Positions 45,926-54,626 of a stretch of 64,000 nucleotides of DNA are shown piece after piece. Position 1 is the stretch's first letter. Each line of letters starts with the position of its first letter. The notes beneath the pieces are model-generated. The model worked only from the letters and a program-made list of their open reading frames with translations, was not told the origin of the DNA and searched no databases. Where the stretch lies: contig NZ_SJCY01000011.1 in the NCBI RefSeq assembly GCF_004354365.1, forward strand, positions 1 through 64,000, given 5' to 3'. The stretch is from Pedobacter changchengzhani (lineage in GTDB: Bacteria > Bacteroidota > Bacteroidia > Sphingobacteriales > Sphingobacteriaceae). The translations under genes and the position numbers were made by a program.

Positions 45926-48205
45926 TTAAAGCGCCGCTTTAGCCGCTGCTTCTCTTCTAATAATATTTAATGCGCCACCTGCTACAAACCATTCAATTTG
46001 TTGGGCGTTGTAGGTATGGTTTACAGGGAATTGTTCTTCCGAGCCATCAGCGTGATGCAATACGATAGTTAAAGGCACATCAGGTGTAAACGTGGTTAAA
46101 CCTAAAATATCGATCGTATCGTCTTCTAGTATTTTATCGTAATCGTCTTTATCGCAGAAAGTTAAGCCCAACATACCTTGTTTTTTAAGGTTAGTTTCGT
46201 GAATACGAGCGAAAGATTTTACCAATACTGCACGAACGCCTAAATGACGGGGCTCCATTGCTGCATGTTCGCGAGATGAACCTTCGCCATAGTTTTCGTC
46301 GCCAACTACGATAGAACCTAAGCCTTTTGCTTTATAATCGCGTTGCGTAGCAGGAACTGGGCCATATTCGCCAGTGGTTTCATTTTTAACAGTATCGGTT
46401 TTATCATTAAAATAATTAACCGCACCAATTAACATGTTGTTAGAAATATTATCTAAGTGACCACGGAATTTTAACCAAGGACCAGCCATAGAAATATGAT
46501 CGGTAGTACATTTTCCTTTAGCTTTAATTAATAATTTTAAGCCTTTAAGATCGGTGCCTTCCCAAGCAGTAAAAGGTGCTAATAATTGCAAACGGTGCGA
46601 AGTTGGAGAAACCAAAACGTTAACACCCGAACCATCTGCTGCAGGCGCTTGGAAACCAGCATCTTCTACAGCAAAACCTTTCTCTGGTAATTCGTGGCCA
46701 GTAGGCGGATCTAACTTAACTTGCTCACCTTTGTTATTTGTTAACGTATCGGTTAATGGGTTAAAACCTAGGTTACCCGAAATTGCAATTGCAGCAACCA
46801 TTTCTGGCGAAGCAACAAATGCAAATGTATTTGGATTACCATCGGCACGTTTAGCGAAATTTCTATTAAACGAGTGTACAATGGTATTTTTTTCTGCTTT
46901 CTCTGCACCTGTTCTGTCCCACATACCTATACATGGGCCACAAGCGTTGGTAAAGATAGTTGCATCTAAATCTTCGAAAGTTTTTAAGAAACCATCGCGG
47001 TTTGCGGTATAACGTACTTGCTCAGAACCTGGGTTGATACCAAAAGCCGATTTAGTGGTTAAACCTTTTTCTATCGCTTGGTTGGCTATCGATGCTGCTC
47101 TTGATAAATCTTCGTAAGAAGAGTTTGTGCAAGAACCAATTAAGCCCCATTCTACTTTTAAAGGCCAGCCATTTTTCTCTGCTTCAATTTTCATTTGCGA
47201 AACTGGCGTAGCTAAATCTGGTGTAAAAGGACCGTTTAAATATGGCTCTAATTCATCCAAATTAATTTCGATTACTTGATCAAAATAGTTTTCAGGATTT
47301 GCATAAACTTCAGCATCGCCAGTTAAGTATTCTTTTATTTTGTTGGCTTCGTCGGCAACTTCATTTCTGTTGGTTGCACGTAAATAACGTTCCATACTTT
47401 CATCGTAACCAAAGGTTGATGTAGTTGCGCCAATTTCGGCGCCCATATTACAAATGGTTCCTTTACCAGTACAGCTTAAGTTTGTTGCACCATCACCAAA
47501 ATATTCTACAATTGCACCAGTACCACCTTTTACGGTTAAAATACCAGCTACTTTTAAAATAATATCTTTGGCTGCTGTCCAGCCGTTTAATTTACCTGTT
47601 AATTTAATACCAATTAATTTAGGGAATTTAAGTTCCCAAGGTAAACCTGCCATAACATCGCAAGCATCAGCACCACCAACACCAATGGCAACCATGCCTA
47701 AACCACCTGCATTAACGGTATGTGAGTCGGTTCCAATCATCATTCCACCTGGGAAAGCGTAGTTTTCTAATACCACTTGGTGAATAATTCCTGCACCCGG
47801 TTTCCAAAAACCAATACCGTATTTATTCGAAACTGACGATAAGAAATCGAAAACTTCGGCACTCTCTGTTTTAGCGTTCGGTAAATCTATCGCAGCGCCA
47901 ACTTTAGCGGTAATTAAGTGATCGCAATGTACCGTAGAAGGTACGGCAACTTGTGGGCGACCAGCTTGCATAAATTGCAATAATGCCATTTGTGCTGTTG
48001 CATCTTGCATCGCTACACGATCTGGAGCAAAATCTACATAATCTGTTCCGCGAGCAAATGCTTTTTTCGGGTCTCCATCCCAAAGGTGAGCATATAATAT
48101 TTTTTCTGATAATGTTAAAGGTCTGCCAACTATTTTGCGGGCAGCATCAACACGGCTACCAAAGTTTGCATAAACCTTTTTAATCATGTCTAAATCAAAA
48201 GCCAT
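45926..48205 (-). CDS. Aconitate hydratase
   Basis: Aconitase interconverts citrate and isocitrate through a [4Fe-4S] cluster. The 759-residue length and sequence fit the mitochondrial-type enzyme, shorter than AcnA (about 890). Cluster Cys ligands are in [11 protein letters not shown] and [31 protein letters not shown] and [20 protein letters not shown] are active-site blocks. It starts [15 protein letters not shown]. It is monocistronic, and the next enzyme, monomeric IDH, is encoded at 1.7-3.9 kb. I leave the symbol open because acnA, acnB and acn are used inconsistently. Confidence 0.95.
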   Translation of the reverse strand: MAFDLDMIKKVYANFGSRVDAARKIVGRPLTLSEKILYAHLWDGDPKKAFARGTDYVDFAPDRVAMQDATAQMALLQFMQAGRPQVAVPSTVHCDHLITAKVGAAIDLPNAKTESAEVFDFLSSVSNKYGIGFWKPGAGIIHQVVLENYAFPGGMMIGTDSHTVNAGGLGMVAIGVGGADACDVMAGLPWELKFPKLIGIKLTGKLNGWTAAKDIILKVAGILTVKGGTGAIVEYFGDGATNLSCTGKGTICNMGAEIGATTSTFGYDESMERYLRATNRNEVADEANKIKEYLTGDAEVYANPENYFDQVIEINLDELEPYLNGPFTPDLATPVSQMKIEAEKNGWPLKVEWGLIGSCTNSSYEDLSRAASIANQAIEKGLTTKSAFGINPGSEQVRYTANRDGFLKTFEDLDATIFTNACGPCIGMWDRTGAEKAEKNTIVHSFNRNFAKRADGNPNTFAFVASPEMVAAIAISGNLGFNPLTDTLTNNKGEQVKLDPPTGHELPEKGFAVEDAGFQAPAADGSGVNVLVSPTSHRLQLLAPFTAWEGTDLKGLKLLIKAKGKCTTDHISMAGPWLKFRGHLDNISNNMLIGAVNYFNDKTDTVKNETTGEYGPVPATQRDYKAKGLGSIVVGDENYGEGSSREHAAMEPRHLGVRAVLVKSFARIHETNLKKQGMLGLTFCDKDDYDKILEDDTIDILGLTTFTPDVPLTIVLHHADGSEEQFPVNHTYNAQQIEWFVAGGALNIIRREAAAKAAL

Positions 48206-48566
48206 CGATTTCTTAGTTATTAAAAGGTGAGAAAATTCTATTCTGTTGCTGCGAATTTACAAAAAAAATGCGGCTGATTAAGTCATACTTCAATCATTGT
48301 ATTATTTGGAAGAATTCTAAATAATTGGTTGGGGGAGAGGAACAATGAGTAAAGATTAAAGAACAAAGATTAATGAGGCAATTTATTTCTACAACATAAA
48401 AGCTACTTTTGGATTTGGCGATAAAAGGAACAACGAACAAAGATATCAAGCTAATTAGTTTTAACTCTCAACCTCAGCCTCAATCTCAATCTCAACCTCA
48501 ACCTCAGTCTCAACCTTAATCTTCGCCTCAGTCTCGGTCTCAGCCTCAACCTTAACCTCAATCTTA
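48206..48566. repeat. Intergenic region with a CTCARY hexamer array
   Basis: Upstream of the array, 48348-48445 carries AAAGATTAAAGAACAAAGATT and TTTGGATTTGGCGATAAAAG, pieces of the family seen at 50.7 kb. From 48467 to 48562 sixteen 6-bp units (mostly CTCAAC, CTCAGC, CTCAAT, CTCAGT) follow without a gap, ending 4 bp before the deacetylase stop codon. Confidence 0.85.
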
Positions 48567-49238
48567 TTAAAGCCCTTCAAACCTAAACCCCTTTTCGGTA
48601 AAATACGTCAAAACTTTGGGCAACGCATATTTCAACCTTTCAAAGGCTTTTAAACTATCGTGAAAAACAACGATGGAGCCATTTTCTGCATTTTTGATCA
48701 CATTTTGATAACACTTCTCCGGACTTAGCTTAACATCGAAATCGCCACTTAAAACATCCCACATCACTATTTTGAGTTGTGGGTTATTGGTTACGGGTTT
48801 TGGGGCATGGAGATTTAAACCGACAACTGACAACTCGTAACCCGTAACTAATTTGGCAATTTGGCTTTTCTTAATCCTCCCGTAAGGCGGACGAAAAAGA
48901 TTGGTTTGCGTAAGTGTTTGGCATTTTAATGCATTTTGAATATAGGTTTCATCGTCTGTTTTCCAGCCTTTTAAATGATTAAAAGTGTGGTTCCCGATGG
49001 CGTGCCCTTCATCTTTTACCCTTTGGAACACATCAGGATTTTTCCTAATATTATCGCCGATACAAAAAAATGTAGCTTTTGCATTAAATTGTTTTAAGGT
49101 TTTTAATACAAAATCTGTAACATTCGGTATAGGCCCATCGTCAAAGGTTAAATAAATAACTTTGTCGGTTCGTGGCATATTCCAAAGTAAAGATGGATAA
49201 TACCATTTAAGTAAAAGTGGCGATTTGACCAGATACAT
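48567..49238 (-). CDS. Polysaccharide deacetylase (NodB domain), with a repeat-derived insert
   Basis: This 223-residue carbohydrate esterase 4 protein has TFDDGP at 31-36 (catalytic Asp), ATFFCIGD, the metal-binding HTFNH of GNHTFNH at 84-88, FRPPYG at 115-120, MWDVLSGDFD at 159-168 and VFHDS at 191-195. It should remove acetyl groups from peptidoglycan or an exopolysaccharide. There is no clear signal peptide, but the N-terminus is hydrophobic. About 20-25 residues at 131-155 (VTGYELSVVGLNLHAPKPVT) are extra relative to the compact family layout and are encoded by an intergenic-type repeat. Confidence 0.88.
   Translation of the reverse strand: MYLVKSPLLLKWYYPSLLWNMPRTDKVIYLTFDDGPIPNVTDFVLKTLKQFNAKATFFCIGDNIRKNPDVFQRVKDEGHAIGNHTFNHLKGWKTDDETYIQNALKCQTLTQTNLFRPPYGRIKKSQIAKLVTGYELSVVGLNLHAPKPVTNNPQLKIVMWDVLSGDFDVKLSPEKCYQNVIKNAENGSIVVFHDSLKAFERLKYALPKVLTYFTEKGFRFEGL
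48781..48850. repeat. AACTCGTAACCCGTAAC repeat inside the deacetylase gene
   Basis: GGGTTATTGGTTACGGG (48781-48797) and AACTCGTAACCCGTAACTA (48832-48850) match the non-coding copies at 5066-5093, 5210-5240 and 50938-50965. The segment keeps the reading frame. Confidence 0.72.
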
Positions 49239-49309
49239 CGAGTCAAAGTTACGAATTGCTGATATAGATTGAAATTATTTAATTTGATTGTATAGATTTG
49301 AAACAAATT

Positions 49310-50668
49310 ATGAAAATATTTACTCAGAATAAACTTTTAAGTGGCTTTGGCCTCGTTTTAAGCTTTTTTGCTTTTCAAAATGTGCATGCGCAAAATGTAA
49401 TAACTATACAGCAGGCCGTGGACCTTACATTGAAGAATAATTTGCAAATAAAGCAGGCGCAATTTAGCGTAGCATTGAGCGACGAAAATTTAAGCCAATC
49501 TAAATATGCGCTGTACCCAACGTTAAACGGAAGTATTGGACCGAATTTAACTTTTGGGCGGGGTTTAGATCAAACCACTTTTCAGGTAACCAACCAAACC
49601 TCATTGTACACAAGTGGTAATTTAAGCACTAATGTTGAAGTGTTTCAAGGCTTTTCGAAAATTAATCAAATTAGACAAAATAAAACTTTATTAGAGGCCG
49701 ATAAAAGTAATGTAGATAAAGTTAAGAATGATTTAATCCTTCAAGTGGTAACTTCATATCTACAGGTTTTATACAATACCGATTTGCAAAAAGCATCAAT
49801 CGACCAATTAGATATCGCAAAGAAAACTTTAAATAGAGAAAACGCTTTGTTAGATGCGGGCAACAAAACGCTGGCAGATGTTTCTCAGGCAAAATCGCAA
49901 GTGGCAACAGCTGAGTTAAATTTAACCAACGCAACAAATCAATTGGCCATTTCTTATTTAACCTTAGGTCAGTTAATGGAAATGTCGCCTGGTGATAAAT
50001 TTGTGGTTCAAGCGCCATTAATCGATCAAATAAAAGTTACGCCATCTACAGAAGATACTCAAGAAATTTTTGATAGTGCTTTAAAAACTTTTCCAGATGT
50101 TAAATTGGCTAATCTAAGAACTTTAGCTTCTAAACAGGCAATAGATGTTGCTAAAGGCGCTTATTATCCAAGGTTAAGTTTCGGCGCTGGCTTATCGTCG
50201 TCGTATTCCTACCAATACAGCTATAACGGACTAACACCTCAGCAATCTTTTGCTGATCAGATAAACCAACGTTTCGGACAAAGCATTGGCATGAGTTTGC
50301 AGATCCCAATTTTTAATGGCTTTTCTGCAAGAAGTGGCGTGAGGAGAGCAAAAATCAATTTCGATAATACGGCTACTCAAGAGCAATTGGTTAAAAATAA
50401 CTTAAACAAAATTATTTTTCAGGCGATAACCGATCTTAAAGCGGCTCAAAGTCGTTTTGTTTCAACTAAAAATGCTTTCGATGCTCAAAAAGATGCTTTT
50501 TATGTGGTCGAACAACGTTATAATGTTGGTTTAGTTAACTCATTAGATTATACCACCTCACAAACCAATAGAAATAAAGCTGAAATTGATTTCATTCAAG
50601 CTAAATACGATTTGCTATTTCGCTCTAAAGTGATTGATTACTACTTAGGCAAACAGATTGTATTTTAA
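49310..50668 (+). CDS. TolC-family outer-membrane efflux protein
   Basis: The 452-residue protein has a signal peptide (about residues 1-28, cleavage after VHAQ) and the two-fold TolC repeat: long helices with VDLTLKNNLQIKQAQ near the start and YPRLSFGAGLS plus QRYNVGLVNSLDYTTSQTN in the second half. It forms the outer-membrane channel of a tripartite exporter. ATG at 49310 (MKIFTQNKLL) is preferred over an in-frame TTG at 49298. The adaptor gene follows 346 bp later, with a tandem repeat between them. Confidence 0.92.
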   Translation: MKIFTQNKLLSGFGLVLSFFAFQNVHAQNVITIQQAVDLTLKNNLQIKQAQFSVALSDENLSQSKYALYPTLNGSIGPNLTFGRGLDQTTFQVTNQTSLYTSGNLSTNVEVFQGFSKINQIRQNKTLLEADKSNVDKVKNDLILQVVTSYLQVLYNTDLQKASIDQLDIAKKTLNRENALLDAGNKTLADVSQAKSQVATAELNLTNATNQLAISYLTLGQLMEMSPGDKFVVQAPLIDQIKVTPSTEDTQEIFDSALKTFPDVKLANLRTLASKQAIDVAKGAYYPRLSFGAGLSSSYSYQYSYNGLTPQQSFADQINQRFGQSIGMSLQIPIFNGFSARSGVRRAKINFDNTATQEQLVKNNLNKIIFQAITDLKAAQSRFVSTKNAFDAQKDAFYVVEQRYNVGLVNSLDYTTSQTNRNKAEIDFIQAKYDLLFRSKVIDYYLGKQIVF

Positions 50669-50931
50669 GCTTAAAGCCAAAAGCAGAAAGACTAAAGCTG
50701 AAACGCCAATTGGTTATTAAAAGCCCCTTTGGGGTTTGGGGATAAAGGAACAAAGATTAAAGAATAAAGCTTAAAAGACCAAAGCTGAAAGACTAAAGCT
50801 GAAACGCCAATTGGTTATTAAAAGCCCCTTTGGGATTTGGGGATAAAGGAACAAAGATTAAAGAACAAAGCTTAAAGTGCTCAGCAAATTAGTTCTTAAA
50901 AGCCCCTTTGGGGTTTGGGGATAAGCGCTTA
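50667..50931. repeat. About 100-bp tandem repeat, 2.6 units
   Basis: Units start at 50667, 50767 and 50868 with AAGCTTAAA. Each contains AAAGCCCCTTTGGGGTTTGG (or GGGATTTGG), preceded in units 1 and 2 by CTAAAGCTGAAACGCCAATT and followed there by AAAGGAACAAAGATTAAAGA. The first unit begins on the TolC stop codon. The CCCCTTTGGGG core is itself a small hairpin. Confidence 0.88.
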
Positions 50932-51014
50932 AACTGATAACTCGCAACCCATAACCCGTAACTAATATCCCTTTGGGGAACACGAACAACGAAAAACGAA
51001 CAAGAAAATAAATT
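50932..51014. repeat. Copy of the AACTCGCAACCC/AACCCGTAACT repeat before the adaptor gene
   Basis: AACTCGCAACCCATAACCCG followed by TAACT occupies about 50939-50963. It belongs to the same family as the sequence inside the deacetylase gene. Confidence 0.6.
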
Positions 51015-52352
51015 ATGAAACTAAAACATATTTTAATAGCCGTAGGATCACTTTTAGCTATTTTGGCCATTCTTGCTTTAACCGGTGTAATTGGTGGCAA
51101 AAAAATCGAAAAAGTTACTGCAGAAAAAGCAAGTGAACGTACCGTTGTAGAAACCGTTACCGCCAGTGGCAAAATTTTACCCGAAACTGAAGTTAAGCTA
51201 AGTTCTGAAGTATCGGGAGAAGTTGTAGAACTTAAAGTTAAAGAAGGCGATATTGTAAAAAAAGGACAACTACTCTGTAAAGTGAGGCCAGATGTATTGC
51301 AATCTGGTTATGAGCGCACGGTAGCCTCATACAATGCTCAAAAAGCAAGTGTTGCCGGTGCACAGCAGCAATTAATTCAAAATCAAGCAAACTTTGCAAA
51401 TGCAGAAGCTACTTATAAACGTAATGTTGAGTTATTTGGCAAAAAAGTTATTTCTGCATCAGAATTTGATGCAGCAAAAGCAGCGTATTTAAGTGCAAAG
51501 GCAAACTTAGCAAGTGCAAAAGAAGGTGTTACAGGCGCAAAATTTACATTAGATCAAACTGGCGCTAACGTAAAAGAAGCTGGTGCAAACCTCGCTAAGG
51601 CTACAATTTACGCACCTGTAGATGGTGTGGTATCAAAGTTATCAATAGAAATGGGCGACCGTATTTTAGGTACTTCACAAATGGCAGGTACAGAAATTAT
51701 GCGTATTTCCAACCTTTCATCAATGGAAGTAAATGTTGATGTAAACGAAAACGATATTACCCGTGTAAAAGTGGGCGATAATGCATCAATAGAAGTAGAT
51801 GCTTTTTCCGACCAAAAATTTAAAGGCATCGTAACCGAAATTGCAAGTTCATCTACAGCAGTGGGTGCGGCATCTTCATCGGTTGATCAGGTTACTAATT
51901 TCTCTGTTAAAGTAAGAATTACCGAAAGTTTAGAGGGCAAACAACAATCTAAATTTAAACCAGGCATGTCTGCAACTGTCGATATTGAAAGCGAATCGCT
52001 AAAAGGTTTGTCTATTCCAATTCAGGCGGTTTTTACCGACACAAAAAAGCCCGCCGATGATAAGAGTGGCGGTAATGATGGTAACCAAGCAAGTATGGAT
52101 AAGCAAAAAGCCAAATTAAATGATAAGGCGGTAAAACAGTTTGTTTACGTGCTAAATGCTAATAAAGTTAAAAAGGTTGAAGTAACAACAGGCATTCAAG
52201 ATGATCAATTTATTATCATTAAATCGGGTTTAAAATCGGGTGACGAAATTGTTACAGGTCCTTATTCTGCCATCCAGAACAAGCTAAAAGATGGGTTAAT
52301 TGTAGAAAAAACAACTAAGGATAAGCTATTTACTACCGAAGCGAAAAAGTAA
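51015..52352 (+). CDS. Efflux periplasmic adaptor (membrane fusion protein, HlyD/MacA type)
   Basis: The 445-residue protein has an N-terminal membrane anchor (residues 5-27), a lipoyl half (VVELKVKEGDIVKKGQLL), a long coiled-coil hairpin (about residues 95-190, rich in Ala, Gln and Lys), the second lipoyl half (ATIYAPVDGVVSKLSIEMGD), a beta-barrel region and a Lys-rich loop near 345-375. It should link an inner-membrane transporter to TolC. No transporter gene follows: gpsA is next, behind a terminator. So this set is incomplete here or works with a pump encoded elsewhere. Confidence 0.9.
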   Translation: MKLKHILIAVGSLLAILAILALTGVIGGKKIEKVTAEKASERTVVETVTASGKILPETEVKLSSEVSGEVVELKVKEGDIVKKGQLLCKVRPDVLQSGYERTVASYNAQKASVAGAQQQLIQNQANFANAEATYKRNVELFGKKVISASEFDAAKAAYLSAKANLASAKEGVTGAKFTLDQTGANVKEAGANLAKATIYAPVDGVVSKLSIEMGDRILGTSQMAGTEIMRISNLSSMEVNVDVNENDITRVKVGDNASIEVDAFSDQKFKGIVTEIASSSTAVGAASSSVDQVTNFSVKVRITESLEGKQQSKFKPGMSATVDIESESLKGLSIPIQAVFTDTKKPADDKSGGNDGNQASMDKQKAKLNDKAVKQFVYVLNANKVKKVEVTTGIQDDQFIIIKSGLKSGDEIVTGPYSAIQNKLKDGLIVEKTTKDKLFTTEAKK

Positions 52353-52383
52353 GGCTTAGAACAAAATATTTTATAGTAAATTG

Positions 52384-52416
52384 TCCCGACTTAAAACATT
52401 TAAGTCGGGATTTTTA
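52384..52416 (+). terminator. Terminator after the adaptor gene
   Basis: TCCCGACTTAAA (52384-52395) pairs with TTTAAGTCGGGA (52399-52410), followed by a T-run. It lies 31 nt after the stop and immediately before gpsA. Confidence 0.92.
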
Positions 52417-52426
52417 TTTTATTACC

Positions 52427-53425
52427 ATGATACCAAAAATAGCGATGATTGGTGGCGGAAGTTGGGCCACATCTATTATAAAAATGCTTTCTGATAACAC
52501 CACCGAAAAGGATATTTTTTGGTGGATGCGAAACGATGAAGCTATTGATCATATTAAAAAATTTAAACACAATCCAAACTACATCAGTTCCGTAGAAATC
52601 AATTTGCCACATCATCATCTTTCTTCCAATTTGAAAGAAATTATCAGCAATGCCGATTACATTATATTAAATGTGCCAGCAGCTTTTTTGAAAAACACCT
52701 TAGCAGGCATAAATAGCGCAGATTTAAAAGGCAAAAAGATAATTTCGGCCATTAAAGGTATTGTGCCCGAAGATAATTTAATTATTGGAGAGTTTTTAAA
52801 CGAAAAATATGGCATTCCTTATCACGATATATTGGTATTGAGCGGACCATGCCATGCAGAAGAAGTCGCTTTAGAAAAGCTTTCATACTTAACAATTGCC
52901 TGTACTGATTTGGAATTGGCAACAAAGTTTGCTACATTTTTAAAAACTCGTTACATAAACACCAATATTTCTGACGATATATTTGGTACAGAATACGCTG
53001 CGGTTTTAAAAAATATTTACGCCGTAGCCAGCGGTATTTGCCACGGTGTAGGCTATGGCGATAATTTTCAAGCAGTATTAATCAGCAATGCAATAAGAGA
53101 GATTAGCCGTTTTGTTGATGCTGTACACCCTATAAACAGAGACATCAAAGAATCGGCATATTTAGGCGATTTGTTGGTAACAGCCTATTCACAATTTAGC
53201 CGCAACCGTACTTTCGGCAACATGGTAGGTAAGGGTTATACGGTCAAATCTGCCCAATTGGAAATGAATATGATTGCAGAGGGTTATTATGCAACTAAAT
53301 GTATTCATTTAAAAAATAAGCAATATGAGGTAGATATGCCTATCTGTGATGCGGTTTATAAAATTCTGTACGAGGGTAGCACACCCTATAAGGCCATGAA
53401 ACTGCTTACCGAAAAATTAAATTAA
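52427..53425 (+). CDS. gpsA: Glycerol-3-phosphate dehydrogenase [NAD(P)+]
   Basis: GpsA reduces dihydroxyacetone phosphate to sn-glycerol-3-phosphate for phospholipid synthesis. The 332-residue protein shows the cofactor motif IAMIGGGSWATSI at the start, VLSGPCHAEEVALEK near 143, the catalytic Lys in AAVLKNIYAVASGICHGVGYGDN and LGDLLVTAYSQFSRNRTFG. All are family hallmarks, although GGGSWATS replaces the more usual GxGSWGTA. The gene starts 16 nt after a terminator, so its promoter must overlap or precede the hairpin. Confidence 0.95.
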   Translation: MIPKIAMIGGGSWATSIIKMLSDNTTEKDIFWWMRNDEAIDHIKKFKHNPNYISSVEINLPHHHLSSNLKEIISNADYIILNVPAAFLKNTLAGINSADLKGKKIISAIKGIVPEDNLIIGEFLNEKYGIPYHDILVLSGPCHAEEVALEKLSYLTIACTDLELATKFATFLKTRYINTNISDDIFGTEYAAVLKNIYAVASGICHGVGYGDNFQAVLISNAIREISRFVDAVHPINRDIKESAYLGDLLVTAYSQFSRNRTFGNMVGKGYTVKSAQLEMNMIAEGYYATKCIHLKNKQYEVDMPICDAVYKILYEGSTPYKAMKLLTEKLN

Positions 53426-53484
53426 TTTTAGAAAAACAACGGCAGTGCTCATCGCTTCCAACAGTCCTTCTTTTCGCTATTATA

Positions 53485-53527
53485 TTTTTATAAGTTTAGC
53501 GTTTTGCAACGCTCAAACTTATAAAAA
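53485..53527. other. Long imperfect hairpin between gpsA and the next gene
   Basis: TTTTTATAAGTTTAGCGTT (53485-53503) pairs with AACGCT-c-AAACTTATAAAAA (53508-53527) over 19 bp with one bulged base and a TTGC loop. There is no T-run after it on either strand in the usual place, so it is not a standard terminator. Confidence 0.7.
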
Positions 53528-53619
53528 TGATAATCGCTGCAATAAGGTTTAGTAATAATGGGGTTTGTGAAACAAAACTCCAACCGCATTGTTAAGCATA
53601 TAAATAAAGATTTATTATT

Positions 53620-53961
53620 ATGAAAAAGAAATATATAATTGGGTTATTATCTGTTGCATTATTAGGCGGTTTAACCTTAAGTGTTAACGCACAAGAAAAG
53701 AAAACAGAAGTTGGTAAAGCAATACAGCACACAGGTAAAGCGATAGATAAAGGCGCAAAATCTGTAGGTAACAAAACTGCTGAGGTTGCTGTAAAAGGTG
53801 CGTCAAAAGTTACGGATCAGGTTTGGAAAGGTAAAATGGCGCCAGATGGATCGGATGTTTATATCGATTCGAAAAACAAAAAGTATTATGTAAATTCTAA
53901 AGGTGCCAAAGTTTGGTTAAAAGCAAGCCAAATTAAAACTAGAATGGTTAAGAAAAACTAA
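53620..53961 (+). CDS. Small secreted basic protein with PBCV-type basic adaptor-like segment
   Basis: The 113-residue protein has a signal peptide (about residues 1-24, cleavage after VNAQ), then a Lys/Thr/Ala-rich helical segment with a repeated VGKAIQHTGKAIDKGAKSVG pattern, and a C-terminal part (DGSDVYIDSKNKKYYVNSKG, then KVWLK) that resembles the PBCV-specific basic adaptor motif, in which VYI and KYYINSKG-like turns repeat. The role is unknown; it may bind an anionic surface polymer. It is monocistronic with a strong terminator. Confidence 0.7.
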   Translation: MKKKYIIGLLSVALLGGLTLSVNAQEKKTEVGKAIQHTGKAIDKGAKSVGNKTAEVAVKGASKVTDQVWKGKMAPDGSDVYIDSKNKKYYVNSKGAKVWLKASQIKTRMVKKN

Positions 53962-54012
53962 ACTAGTATTAAGTAACAGGTTTTAAGTGATGCAATTGCA
54001 AAACTTAATTTG

Positions 54013-54052
54013 ACAACAAATGGTCGGTTTTAAGCCGACCATTTGTTGTTTT
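54013..54052 (+). terminator. Terminator of the small secreted protein gene
   Basis: ACAACAAATGGTCGG (54013-54027) pairs with CCGACCATTTGTTGT (54035-54049), then TTTTAT. The GGTCGGTTTTAAGCCGACC core is like the GTCGGTTAAAACCGAC piece of the repeat at 41.4 kb. Confidence 0.85.
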
Positions 54053-54128
54053 ATAGCAACTTGATTTACGTCTATCGGTTGGGTTTTCTCACCAAACGTC
54101 AAACTATCGTTTAGTAGGATGTTTTGGT

Positions 54129-54352
54129 CTATTTTCCCTCCAAGTATAAGGTTTCAGGACTAAAGTCTTGTCCAGACAGCCAAGTTATAGAACCTAGTGA
54201 GGTCTTAACTGCGTAAAAAGCTTCAGGTTCTTTTAATTCTTGAAAAATGCCTTTGGTTAAATAAGGCTTGAAATCAAAAATTTTTTCTTCGTCATTTTCG
54301 AATGTTATTTTTAGCTGAAAATCTTGTTGGGCTTAACTTTTATAACTTTCAT
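54129..54352 (-). pseudogene. DUF2442 gene broken by a 1-bp deletion
   Basis: From ATG at 54352 the reverse strand reads MKVIKVKPNKIFS-stop. Adding one base after the codons for KVKP restores a full frame: NQDFQLKITFENDEEKIFDF, then LTKGIFQELKEPEAFYAVKT and DFSPETLYLEGK to TAG at 54129. This is the complete DUF2442 layout, about 74 residues. The length of 224 nt (3n+2) agrees with one lost base. The ATG overlaps the stop of the upstream DUF4160 remnant (TAATG), as in an intact pair. Confidence 0.78.
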
Positions 54353-54608
54353 TATTTTAAAGGGTCTATTGGGAATATTTTTTCACCACTTACAGCAAGC
54401 TCCCAATTTGCTATTAATTCTTCTTTGTGCACTTCAATCCAAGCCTCAACTAGTTTTCTTTGTTTATTAGGAACTTCTCCATCCAAAACTGCACCGTTTT
54501 CTAAAGAAAAAACAGCTTCCTTTCCTTGATATTTGAAAGGTGATGTTTTTTATTGTTAAAGTAATACATCATCACAATTATCCCATAAAACATTGATATG
54601 ATTGGCAT
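54352..54608 (-). pseudogene. DUF4160 gene with an internal deletion
   Basis: The start (ATG at 54608) reads MPIISMFYGIIVMMYYFNNK, the typical DUF4160 N-terminus, through KKHHL. Then the frame shifts, and the rest follows in another frame: FKYQGKEAVFSLENGAVLDG, VEAWIEVHKEELIANWELAV and IFPIDPLK-stop. About four codons, which should hold the conserved PHxH motif, are lost at the junction, and the length (257 nt, 3n+2) is out of phase. DUF4160/DUF2442 pairs are predicted toxin-antitoxin-like modules. Confidence 0.75.
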
Positions 54609-54626
54609 ATCTAAAAATAGTAGTTT

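Larger units (their letters stand above)
53962..54626. other. Region with a terminator and a decayed gene pair
   Basis: It contains the terminator at 54013-54052, a CTATCGGTTGGG/TCACCAAAC repeat-like piece (54070-54096), and on the reverse strand the remains of DUF4160 and DUF2442 genes, listed separately. Confidence 0.7.

Noticed and set aside
54302..54529. 75-codon forward open frame
   Set aside because: It is the antisense of the decayed DUF4160/DUF2442 genes, whose reverse-strand reading matches known families.
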